This document shows, piece by piece, positions 1 to 5,723 of a stretch of DNA of 8,000 nt (position 1 is the first letter of the stretch; every line of letters begins with the position of its first letter). The notes beneath the pieces were generated by a model. The model was not told the DNA's origin. It was given only the letters and a program-made list of their open reading frames with translations, and searched no databases. A program made the position numbers and the translations under genes. Location of the stretch: the NCBI GenBank assembly GCA_015484985.1, contig WFUL01000144.1, forward strand, positions 1-8,000, read 5' to 3'. The DNA comes from Anaerolineales bacterium. Its GTDB lineage: Bacteria; Chloroflexota; Anaerolineae; Anaerolineales; DRMV01.

Positions 1-909
1 CTGGACCTCACCTGGGGCAATGCCGATGCGGTGCTGGAAGTGCTGCACCAAATCGCCCGCGGGGAAGGCTTCGGCCTCATTGTGGGCCAGGGCGTGCGCT
101 GGATGAAAAAGTTCTTCCATGAGGTCTACGGTCTGGACCTGGACTTCATGAACGACATCGGTATGGAAGCCAAGGGCATGGAGTTCTCCTTCTACGTGAC
201 CAAGGAATCCCTGGCCCAGCAGGGTGGTTACGGCATCGCGAACAAGGGCGCCCAGCACGACGAGGCCTGGCTCATCTTCATGGACATGGTGAACAACCAG
301 ATTCCCACCTTTGAGGACAAGGCCGAGGCCCTGCACTACTTCCCCATGTGGCGCACCTGGTTCAGCCTCCACGGCCTGTGCAAACTCCCCTGGAACGACA
401 TCGAGCCCGCGGACAACGCGCTGCAACCCGAACCCCAGAAGGTGCCCGAGCACGTGGAGAACTACTGCTGGCTGTACGAAGGTATCACAGGCATTCCCGT
501 CACGGGCGATGACCTCATCCGTCAGAGCGAGAAAGTCTATAACTTCCAGCGCATCTTCAACATCCGCCGCGGTTCCGGGTTGCGGGAACACGACCATCCG
601 CCCTATCGGGCCATGGGCCCGGCGACGGTGGAGGAGTACGAGTCCCGACAGGATCGTTATGACAAGCAATTGAAGGAGTTGGGTTACGACGTGGATGGCA
701 TGACCACGGAGGAGAAAATCCGGGCCCTGCGCAAGCATCGGGAAGAGCAGTACGAAAAACTTCTGGACGCGGTGTATGAGCGGCGGGGATGGACCAAGGA
801 AGGCATCCCCACGCTGGAAACCCTCAAGCGCCTGGGCCTGGACCAGTTCCCCGACGTGGTGCGGGTGGTGAAGGAGGCCTTGCAGAAGGCCGGGCATTCG
901 GTCGCGTGA
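1..909 (+). CDS. Aldehyde ferredoxin oxidoreductase (tungsten enzyme), C-terminal part
   Basis: This is the 3' part of an aldehyde:ferredoxin oxidoreductase family gene. Frame 1 is open from the left edge, so the start lies outside the window; 302 residues are visible, where full-length members have about 600. Such enzymes oxidise aldehydes to acids (or run in reverse) with a tungsten-bispyranopterin centre and one [4Fe-4S] cluster, passing electrons to ferredoxin in the cytoplasm. Family marks seen: LTWGNADAV at visible residues 3-11, GLCKLPWND at 125-133 (Cys127 fits the last cluster ligand by family analogy), GITGIPVTGDDLIR at 161-174, YNFQRIFNIRRG at 180-191 and the closing RRGWTKEGIPT at 261-271. 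Between the last two lies a long charged, probably helical stretch (about 212-258), longer than in the archaeal enzymes as I remember them. The substrate cannot be told from this fragment. A stem-loop and a nucleotidyltransferase/HEPN pair follow on the same strand; they look functionally unrelated. Confidence 0.93.
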   Translation: MDLTWGNADAVLEVLHQIARGEGFGLIVGQGVRWMKKFFHEVYGLDLDFMNDIGMEAKGMEFSFYVTKESLAQQGGYGIANKGAQHDEAWLIFMDMVNNQIPTFEDKAEALHYFPMWRTWFSLHGLCKLPWNDIEPADNALQPEPQKVPEHVENYCWLYEGITGIPVTGDDLIRQSEKVYNFQRIFNIRRGSGLREHDHPPYRAMGPATVEEYESRQDRYDKQLKELGYDVDGMTTEEKIRALRKHREEQYEKLLDAVYERRGWTKEGIPTLETLKRLGLDQFPDVVRVVKEALQKAGHSVA

Positions 910-915
910 GAGGAA

Positions 916-952
916 TCCGGGGCTGTCATTCCGAAGGAGTGGCAGCCCCGGA
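916..952 (+). repeat. 17-bp palindromic stem-loop between the oxidoreductase and the nucleotidyltransferase gene
   Basis: Bases 916-932 pair with 936-952 around a three-base GAA loop: 15 Watson-Crick pairs and two G-T wobbles, with no bulge. It starts 7 bases after the oxidoreductase stop. No T-run follows on the plus strand, so it is not a standard rho-independent terminator. It may be a 3'-end mRNA stabiliser or a REP-like dispersed palindrome. The right arm contains AGGAG (935-939) and an in-frame GTG (939), so the folded RNA would hide any translation start placed there. Confidence 0.75.
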
Positions 953-974
953 GTTACCTGAAACAGATTTTGAA

Positions 975-1313
975 ATGGATAAAAAGCGGCTTCAATCGCT
1001 GGTACAGTTTTTAGTCGAACAGACTCGCCCCAAGAGGGTGTATCTGTTTGGTTCTCGGGCAAGAGGGGGTTATCGTTACTTTTCGGATGTGGACCTGGCC
1101 GTAGAAGGCGCGCGTCCGCTTACGTTCCGGGAAGAACGAAAACTGCGTGAAGCCCTGGATGGGCTGGCCGGTATCTGGACGGTGGATCTGGTCTTTTTGG
1201 AGAAAGTGGACCGAACTTTGGCCGATTGGATTCGTCAGCATGGGAGCGTACTCTATGAGCGTCACGAAGACGGAAGTGCTTCTGGCTCTACGACGTCTGC
1301 GGCAGGCTTTTGA
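975..1313 (+). CDS. mntA: Minimal nucleotidyltransferase (MNT), MntA-like antitoxin
   Basis: A 112-residue minimal nucleotidyltransferase of the DNA polymerase beta superfamily. The catalytic signature is complete: GSRARG at residues 26-31, then SDVDLA at 37-42 giving two metal-binding aspartates (Asp38, Asp40), and the third carboxylate Asp71 in TVDLVF. In characterised HepT/MntA pairs this protein adds AMP units to a tyrosine of the HEPN partner and so inactivates its RNase activity; that role is inferred here from the family and the neighbour. The start is uncertain. ATG 975 matches the usual family N-terminus but lacks a close Shine-Dalgarno site. An in-frame GTG at 939 sits inside the preceding stem-loop and would add 12 residues. 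The last 14 or so residues (from Asp99, rich in Gly, Ser, Thr and Ala) are encoded in the overlap with the next gene and look like a non-family tail. The region appears richer in A/T than its neighbours. Confidence 0.88.
   Translation: MDKKRLQSLVQFLVEQTRPKRVYLFGSRARGGYRYFSDVDLAVEGARPLTFREERKLREALDGLAGIWTVDLVFLEKVDRTLADWIRQHGSVLYERHEDGSASGSTTSAAGF
1242..1246 (+). promoter_or_regulatory. Ribosome binding site of the HepT-like gene
   Basis: GGGAG lies eight bases before ATG 1255, inside the end of the MNT coding sequence. It supports this start over other upstream in-frame codons and implies translation of the second gene while the first is still being read. Confidence 0.55.
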
Positions 1314-1653
1314 ACGTCTGGAAGAAGGCGTTCGTCAGGCCCAAGACCCCCTGGAAAGGGATGGGGTTATTCAACGCTTCGAATTTACCTTCGAACTGCT
1401 GTGGAAGACGCTCAAACGTATTCTGGAGTACTATGGTGTGATATGTGCAGGACCACGACCGTGCATCAAAGAATCTTTTCGCCAGGGCTTACTTCCGGAT
1501 GACGAAATCCTGTTGGACATGCTGGATGATCGCAATCAAACTTCTCATATCTACGATGAAGAACTGGCGGAAACCATTTTCCAGCGGATTCGAGAGGTTT
1601 ATGTTCCTGCCATCGCCCGAATTTTGCAACACCTCGAAGCCAAATTACAATAA
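1255..1653 (+). CDS. hepT: HepT-like / HI0074-family HEPN protein, partner of the MNT (toxin)
   Basis: A 132-residue all-helical protein of the HI0074 family ('nucleotidyltransferase substrate-binding'), related to HepT. Recognised by the block FEFTFELLWKTLKRILEYYG (residues 42-61), CIKESFRQGLL (70-80) and the HEPN catalytic motif RNQTSHIY (93-100), which is R-x4-H-x-Y with Arg93, His98 and Tyr100. In characterised HepT toxins this motif is the RNase site and its tyrosine is AMPylated by MntA. All three residues are present, so activity is plausible. ATG 1255 is chosen because GGGAG (1242-1246) lies eight bases before it and it gives a normal family length. The gene overlaps the MNT gene by 59 bases in another frame, so the two are co-transcribed and probably translationally coupled. 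HI0074-subfamily members are less well proven as toxins than Shewanella HepT, so 'toxin' is an inference. Confidence 0.87.
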   Translation: MSVTKTEVLLALRRLRQAFERLEEGVRQAQDPLERDGVIQRFEFTFELLWKTLKRILEYYGVICAGPRPCIKESFRQGLLPDDEILLDMLDDRNQTSHIYDEELAETIFQRIREVYVPAIARILQHLEAKLQ

Positions 1654-1671
1654 CCCTTGTGGGGCTGTTTG

Positions 1672-1699
1672 AAAAATGTGAGGTGCCAGAGGCGCCTCA
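1672..1699 (-). terminator. Rho-independent terminator of the phosphoesterase gene
   Basis: On the minus strand an eight-base stem (1698-1691 with 1687-1680, one A-C mismatch in the minus-strand RNA) and a TCT loop are followed two to three bases later by a run of five T (1676-1672). One further A-T pair extends the stem (1699/1679). It begins four bases after the phosphoesterase stop. On the plus strand the same stem has no T-run behind it, so it serves mainly the leftward operon at the convergent junction with the HepT-like gene. Confidence 0.7.
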
Positions 1700-1702
1700 T
1701 AA

Positions 1703-2578
1703 TTATGCCTGCCTCACCAATTCCACCAGCGTCATCTCCGGACGGCAGAGCAAACGAATCCGGGGAGGGACAACGCCCAATCCCCGGTTGGTGTACAGGA
1801 TCAGCCCGCCGATGTGGTACAGGCCTTCTGGATATTTTTGTCCAAAGCGAGGCAAAAAGGGCGGTCCCCAACCGGGGAGTTTCACCTGTCCGCCATGGGA
1901 ATGACCGGAAAGTTGAAGCCCAAAGACCTCCAACGTGGCCACATGGTCGGCAAAATCCGGCTCTTGAACCAACAGGATGGCCGGTACGCCCGGTGGCACA
2001 GCCTCTCGCACGGCCTGCCAGTCGGGATTCCCCGACCAGGCGTCGTCCACCCCGGCCAGAGCCAAACGGCTCCGGCCTCGTTCCCATACATGGACCTGGT
2101 TGCGCAGTTCCCGAATGCCGGCCAGGGCGAGTAGGTGCCGGACCCCGGACGCATCGGCCCAGTAATCGTGATTGCCCAACACCGTGAACACCCCTTCGGG
2201 CGCTCGAAGCCGTCGCAACCACGGCAGCGCGGCTTCCATTTCCGGCAGCCCTTCCAGACCGGTCACCCAATCCCCGGTGATTACGATGGCATGGGGCCGC
2301 AGGCCCTCCACCAGGTCCAACCAGCGGGGCAGCCGCCGACGCGCGCCCCAAACCCCGTCGAAATGCAGGTCCGACAGGTGAACCAGGCGAAATCCGTGGA
2401 AGTTGCGGGGGAGTCCCAGAAGGGGAATGCGCACGTGAACGACCTCGACCCGACCGGGTTCAATCCAACGTGCATAAAAGGGCAGCGTGGCCACAGAAGC
2501 CACAGCACTCAACATGAGGTGCAGGGCCTCGCGACGTCCAAGGCGAACGTAGGAAGCCCCTTCTGGAAAGCCGGGCAT
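1703..2578 (-). CDS. Calcineurin-like metallophosphoesterase (YkuE/YaeI/LpxG-like), membrane-anchored
   Basis: A 291-residue metallophosphoesterase. ATG 2578 is chosen over the ATG 48 bases upstream because GGGGAGGA sits six bases before it. The N-terminus has RLGRREALHLML (residues 12-23) and a hydrophobic stretch to about Trp38: a twin-arginine-like or uncleaved anchor that would place the enzyme outside the membrane. Dinuclear-metal motifs in order are DLHFD (Asp70, His72), GDW (Asp103), GNHDYW (Asn136, His137) and GHSHGGQ (His226, His228). The family usually has a further metal-binding histidine before PDF; here the sequence is ILLVQEPDF with Gln205. Relatives act on phospholipid or UDP-diacylglucosamine-type substrates, but the substrate is unknown here, and the Gln could lower or change activity. 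It lies 58 bases after the COG3044-type ATPase gene on the same strand, probably co-transcribed, and ends at a terminator. Confidence 0.9.
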   Translation of the reverse strand: MPGFPEGASYVRLGRREALHLMLSAVASVATLPFYARWIEPGRVEVVHVRIPLLGLPRNFHGFRLVHLSDLHFDGVWGARRRLPRWLDLVEGLRPHAIVITGDWVTGLEGLPEMEAALPWLRRLRAPEGVFTVLGNHDYWADASGVRHLLALAGIRELRNQVHVWERGRSRLALAGVDDAWSGNPDWQAVREAVPPGVPAILLVQEPDFADHVATLEVFGLQLSGHSHGGQVKLPGWGPPFLPRFGQKYPEGLYHIGGLILYTNRGLGVVPPRIRLLCRPEMTLVELVRQA

Positions 2579-2584
2579 TTGGAT

Positions 2585-2592
2585 TCCTCCCC
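2585..2592 (-). promoter_or_regulatory. Ribosome binding site deciding the phosphoesterase start
   Basis: On the minus strand GGGGAGGA stands six bases before ATG 2578. No comparable site precedes the longer in-frame start at 2626, so the shorter protein is preferred. Confidence 0.75.
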
Positions 2593-2636
2593 GTTTGGAT
2601 GGGTTGTCTCGACCCGCGGGAGGCAACGGTTGTGTT

Positions 2637-4352
2637 TCATCCTCTCTTCAACATGCGGATTCCCCGCAGACGATTCAAGCCCGCGGCCCATTCCAGCCCG
2701 CGAAAGGCGGCCAGGTCCCCCGTGGGATAGGGGGTGCGACACAGCACCTCCAGGCCGTGGGTTTGTAGGTCCCGCTCTACCAGGCGCCAGATTTCGGCCA
2801 GGGTGCGACGGCCGTCCATATAGCGTTCCCAAGCGTAGACCAGCGCCAGACCAATGGCTCGGGTCTGCGCGGTTTCCACCAACTGGGCCACCGCGCTCAG
2901 GTCAACGGTCCGGTTGTCCAGTTGCAGGGCATGTGGACCGTGGGCCTTGACCACCACGGCCTTACGGCCCTTGCCCGGATGCAGGCTTCGGGGGTCGGGT
3001 ACACGGGCTGGCAAGGGCACGGCCCCTTCGGCCTCCTGCACTCGACCGGTGGGGAAGCGGGCCGCGACGTCTCGAGCCTGTTGGGTAACGTCTCGGGGAC
3101 GATAGGCTTCCATGGCGATGACGGTGTCGGCCACGTCCAGGTAATCGCCGCTGCCGCCCAGCACCAACACGGTGGAAACTCCCCGTTCGGTGAAGAGTTG
3201 GCGGGCCCGGTCGATGTAAGGTGTGATGGGTTCCTTGTCTTTGGCAATCAGCGCTTGCATACGCCGGTCCCGAATCATGAAATTCGTGGCCGCAGTGTCT
3301 TCGTCGATGAGGAGGACCCGCGCGCCCATCTCCAGGGCTTCCATGATGTTCGCGGCCTGAGAGGTGGACCCGGAGGCGTTCTCGGTGGTGAACCAGGTGG
3401 TTTCCTGGCCCAGGGGCAGGTTGTTGATGAAGGCCGAAATGTCCACCCCCACCACAGAACGACCGTCCTCGGCCCGAATTTTCACCGTCAGGGGATGGGC
3501 CACCACCCGCTCCCGACCGTCGCCGGGCTTATGGTTGTAGATGCCCCGTTCAATGGCCCGGAGCAGAGTAGACTTGCCGTGGAAGCCTCCACCCACAATG
3601 AGGGTGACGCCCTGGGGAATGCCCATACCCGTGACCACGCCCGCATTGGGCAGGTGCACCTCCACCCGCAAAGAGGGCGGGCTTTCAAAGGGGATGCCTG
3701 TCTCCAGAGGGCGGTCGTCCACGCCGGAGCGGCGGGGAAGCAGGCTGCCGTCGGCCACGAAGGCCACCAGGCCCAGGGCTTCCAGGCGGTTCCGGAGGAA
3801 GTCCGCGTCTTCTGCGGTGGCCGCGTAACGGGCGATGGCTTCTGGGTCCACGGCCTGGTAGAACAGGCTGGCCCGGACCACCTGGGGCAGGTCCTGGGTG
3901 AGGAGTTGGGCGGCCAGGCGACCCAGGATGCGTCGGCCGGCTGCGGGCAGGCCCACGACAAAGCGGGCCTCCACGCCGTGGGGACCCAAGCGCACGGCGG
4001 TGCGGGGAATCATGGCCTGTCCCACAGGTTCCATGAGGATTTGGCCGCTGTGACCGGTGCCTCGTGGCTTGCGATAGGGCTGGATGTGCTGGTGGAACAC
4101 TTCCATCAAGTAGTGTTCTGCGCCCACCCGCCGGGATGGATGCTCCCAGAGTTCGGCCGGGAAGGCCGCCACCCGGGCGGGCACCTGTACCCGAACCCGG
4201 GTCGGAGAGGCGAAGGGGTCCCCCTGCACGTGGTCAATGATGAGGGTGAAATCGGGGAACGCGTACACCCCTTGCAGGCTTTTGTAGGCCTTATATCCCC
4301 GTCCCTCCAGGGAAAGGCACAGGCGTCGCAGGTCTTCATGGGTGCGGGGCAT
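2637..4352 (-). CDS. Predicted ATPase of the ABC class (PF09818 / COG3044 type)
   Basis: A 571-residue protein matching the 'ABC-class predicted ATPase' family. ATG 4352 is chosen because AGGAGG lies six bases before it; an upstream in-frame start would run through a terminator hairpin. The N-terminal third begins with LEGRGYKAYKSLQGVY (residues 15-30) followed by FTLIIDHVQGDPFASP (35-50), both typical of the family. The nucleotide domain has Walker A GGGFHGKST (254-262), a signature-like SGSTSQ (327-332) in place of LSGGQ, and Walker B RVLLIDEDTAATNFM (345-359), then VLVLGGSGDYLDVAD (396-409). There are no membrane segments, so it should be cytoplasmic. The bacterial role is unknown; the trypanosome relative MRB1590 is an RNA-binding RNA-editing factor, so nucleic-acid binding is possible. 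The gene follows a terminator, probably has its own promoter, and is the first of a two-gene unit with the phosphoesterase. Confidence 0.9.
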   Translation of the reverse strand: MPRTHEDLRRLCLSLEGRGYKAYKSLQGVYAFPDFTLIIDHVQGDPFASPTRVRVQVPARVAAFPAELWEHPSRRVGAEHYLMEVFHQHIQPYRKPRGTGHSGQILMEPVGQAMIPRTAVRLGPHGVEARFVVGLPAAGRRILGRLAAQLLTQDLPQVVRASLFYQAVDPEAIARYAATAEDADFLRNRLEALGLVAFVADGSLLPRRSGVDDRPLETGIPFESPPSLRVEVHLPNAGVVTGMGIPQGVTLIVGGGFHGKSTLLRAIERGIYNHKPGDGRERVVAHPLTVKIRAEDGRSVVGVDISAFINNLPLGQETTWFTTENASGSTSQAANIMEALEMGARVLLIDEDTAATNFMIRDRRMQALIAKDKEPITPYIDRARQLFTERGVSTVLVLGGSGDYLDVADTVIAMEAYRPRDVTQQARDVAARFPTGRVQEAEGAVPLPARVPDPRSLHPGKGRKAVVVKAHGPHALQLDNRTVDLSAVAQLVETAQTRAIGLALVYAWERYMDGRRTLAEIWRLVERDLQTHGLEVLCRTPYPTGDLAAFRGLEWAAGLNRLRGIRMLKRG

Positions 4353-4358
4353 GGTGCG

Positions 4359-4364
4359 CCTCCT
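4359..4364 (-). promoter_or_regulatory. Ribosome binding site deciding the COG3044-type ATPase start
   Basis: AGGAGG on the minus strand, six bases before ATG 4352. It rules against the 23-residue longer reading from 4421, whose extra codons would lie in the terminator hairpin. Confidence 0.75.
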
Positions 4365-4379
4365 GGTTGGGAAGACAAG

Positions 4380-4416
4380 AAAATGGGCGCGCATGGAAGC
4401 ATCGCGCGCCCATTTT
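4380..4416 (-). terminator. Bidirectional rho-independent terminator after the DUF4282-like gene
   Basis: A perfect 13-bp inverted repeat (4380-4392 and 4404-4416) with an 11-base loop. The stem is GC-rich in the middle and ends in four A-T pairs, giving TTTT at the 3' end of the hairpin on either strand. It lies 36 bases after the stop of the small membrane protein gene and only 27 bases before the COG3044-type ATPase start, separating the liv-type operon from the next unit. Confidence 0.8.
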
Positions 4417-4443
4417 AGCATGGGCGAGAGAGGGGAACGTCAA
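4412..4443 (-). promoter_or_regulatory. Candidate promoter of the COG3044-type ATPase gene, overlapping the terminator
   Basis: On the minus strand TTGACG (4443-4438) and TAAAAT (4417-4412), the latter preceded by TGC (4420-4418), form a -35-like and an extended -10-like element. The 20-base spacer is long, so recognition may rest mainly on the extended -10. The -10 box supplies part of the terminator stem, so a transcript starting here would lack one full arm and could not form the hairpin. Confidence 0.45.
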
Positions 4444-4452
4444 CGGCCATGC

Positions 4453-4782
4453 CTACATCGAAGTCGAGTCGCCTGGTTCCGAAGCGCCCTTGTCCCGCAA
4501 CATGCGCTCAATGTTGTTCAGAGATTCGTAAATGCGAAAGGCCAGCATGAGGAGCTCGGCGTACACCCGCAGGATGAGGAGCATGAAGAGGATACCGATG
4601 GGATAGGCAATAAGCGTGATGAAAGCGAACCCCCAAGCGCCTTCGGAAACGGCTTGGAAAAGGGTTCCACATAAACCCGCCAAGCCCCCGAGTATCGTAA
4701 ACACCACGCCCAGGATGAAGAGCAGGCGAATCAAGAAGGGGGTGATCATGCGCTCGAAGCCGAAGAAATCCCGCCAGCTCAT
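4453..4782 (-). CDS. DUF4282-like small membrane protein
   Basis: A 109-residue protein resembling the DUF4282 family: an N-terminal FFGFERMITPFLIR (residues 6-19), then two hydrophobic segments at about 16-42 and 50-79, and a polar C-terminal tail (about 85-109) rich in charged residues and ending in Ser/Thr. No function is established for the family. ATG 4782 has GGAAGGAGGG about eight bases before it. The gene starts 56 bases after the livF stop with no terminator visible between them, so read-through from the transporter operon is possible. Transcription should end at the hairpin at 4380-4416. Nothing in the protein suggests catalysis. Confidence 0.8.
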   Translation of the reverse strand: MSWRDFFGFERMITPFLIRLLFILGVVFTILGGLAGLCGTLFQAVSEGAWGFAFITLIAYPIGILFMLLILRVYAELLMLAFRIYESLNNIERMLRDKGASEPGDSTSM

Positions 4783-4838
4783 CTCGATTTCCCTCCTTCC
4801 AGGTTCACCCTTGTCTCACACGATTGGTTCCCTTTATG

Positions 4839-5660
4839 TTACGTCAACCACCGTTTGCGGCGTTTGTAGTGCTTCACTTCCCGATACGACTTACGCTGGC
4901 CCACTTCCGTCAGGCCCAGGTAGAACTCTCGGACGTCGGGGTTTTCCCGTAAGACCTCGGGCGTGCCGTCCAGTACGACCCGGCCGTTTTCCATGATGTA
5001 GGCGTAATCCGCGATTTGCAGGGCAATGTGGGCGTTCTGTTCCACCAGCAAAATGGTGGTTCCCTGTTCCTTGTTAATGCGCTGGATGATGTCGAAAATT
5101 TCCCGGACCAGCAAGGGAGCCAGGCCCAGGGAAGGCTCGTCCAGGAGCATAAGGCGGGGGCGGGCCATCAATGCGCGGCCGATGGCCAGCATTTGTTGTT
5201 CACCACCGGAGAGGTACCCGGCGATTTGATGTCGGCGTTCTTTCAAGCGGGGGAAGTAGTGGTAGACCATCTCCAGGTCCCGACGGATGTTGTGACGGTC
5301 GCGCCGGGTGTAGGCGCCCACCAAGAGGTTCTCTTCCACCGTCAGGTGCTCGAAGATGCGACGCCCTTCCATGACCTGGAAGATGCCCTTGCGGACGATT
5401 TCTTCCGGATAGCGGTTCTGAATGGGCTCGCCGTCGTACAGGATGGAGCCATCGGTGACTTCTCCCCGTTCGGGCTTAAGCAGGCCCGAGATGGCCTTCA
5501 GTGTGGTGGTCTTCCCCGCTCCATTGGCCCCCAACAGGGCTACAATCTGCCCTTTATGCACTTCCAGCGAGAGGCCTTTGAGTACCAAAATCACCTTGTC
5601 GTAGATGACCTCAATATTGTTCAGCTGAAGTAAGGGCTGACCATTAGGTTGAGCCGTCAT
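4839..5660 (-). CDS. livF: Branched-chain amino acid-type ABC transporter ATP-binding protein LivF
   Basis: A 273-residue ATPase of the LivF type, one of the two nucleotide-binding subunits that power HAAT-family importers on the inner face of the membrane. Seen: Walker A GANGAGKT (44-51), Q-loop Gln95 in FQVMEGRRIF, the LivF-like TVEENLLVGAY (107-117), signature LSGGEQQ (150-156), Walker B LMLLDEP (170-176) and LLVEQNAHIAL (204-214). LivF proteins usually end soon after a YLG-like motif (here YLGL 247-250, about 235-250 residues). This one carries a further tail of about 23 residues with the basic cluster KHYKRRKRW (263-271), which I recall from a LivF subgroup in anaerobes. ATG 5660 has GGGAGG just upstream. 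It follows the substrate-binding protein gene by 63 bases, across a stem-loop. The partner LivG is not in the window. Confidence 0.94.
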   Translation of the reverse strand: MTAQPNGQPLLQLNNIEVIYDKVILVLKGLSLEVHKGQIVALLGANGAGKTTTLKAISGLLKPERGEVTDGSILYDGEPIQNRYPEEIVRKGIFQVMEGRRIFEHLTVEENLLVGAYTRRDRHNIRRDLEMVYHYFPRLKERRHQIAGYLSGGEQQMLAIGRALMARPRLMLLDEPSLGLAPLLVREIFDIIQRINKEQGTTILLVEQNAHIALQIADYAYIMENGRVVLDGTPEVLRENPDVREFYLGLTEVGQRKSYREVKHYKRRKRWLT

Positions 5661-5685
5661 ATGTCCTCCCGGCTTTGTGGGTTCG

Positions 5686-5714
5686 GGGGCGTCCCCCTAT
5701 ATGGGGGACGCCCC
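5686..5714 (-). promoter_or_regulatory. Strong stem-loop between the binding-protein gene and livF
   Basis: A perfect 12-bp, almost all G-C inverted repeat (5686-5697 and 5703-5714) with a five-base loop. It begins 10 bases after the binding-protein stop and ends 25 bases before the livF start. No T-run follows on the minus strand, so it is more likely an RNA-stabilising 3' hairpin or partial attenuator than a full terminator. This would let the binding protein be made in excess of the ATPase, as in many ABC importer operons. Confidence 0.7.
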
Positions 5715-5723
5715 TCGACCTTC

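Noticed and set aside
953..1000. Promoter directly before the MNT gene
   Set aside because: The A/T-rich stretch near 960-975 invites the idea, but I find no -35/-10 pair with acceptable spacing.
1599..2351. Minus-strand frame across the HepT-like end and the phosphoesterase gene
   Set aside because: A Gly/Arg/Ala-rich shadow in another frame of the phosphoesterase; it crosses the terminator and has no recognisable motif.
2509..2640. Small minus-strand reading frame whose ATG overlaps the COG3044-type ATPase stop (ATGA) and runs into the phosphoesterase gene
   Set aside because: About 43 codons with no family resemblance; it is the alternate frame of the phosphoesterase N-terminus, which has its own strong ribosome site and clear homology.
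2922..4418. Long plus-strand open frame (about 498 codons) opposite the COG3044-type ATPase gene
   Set aside because: Its translation is rich in His, Gly, Gln and Val, as expected for the antisense of a GC-rich gene. It has no domain pattern, while the minus strand carries Walker motifs.
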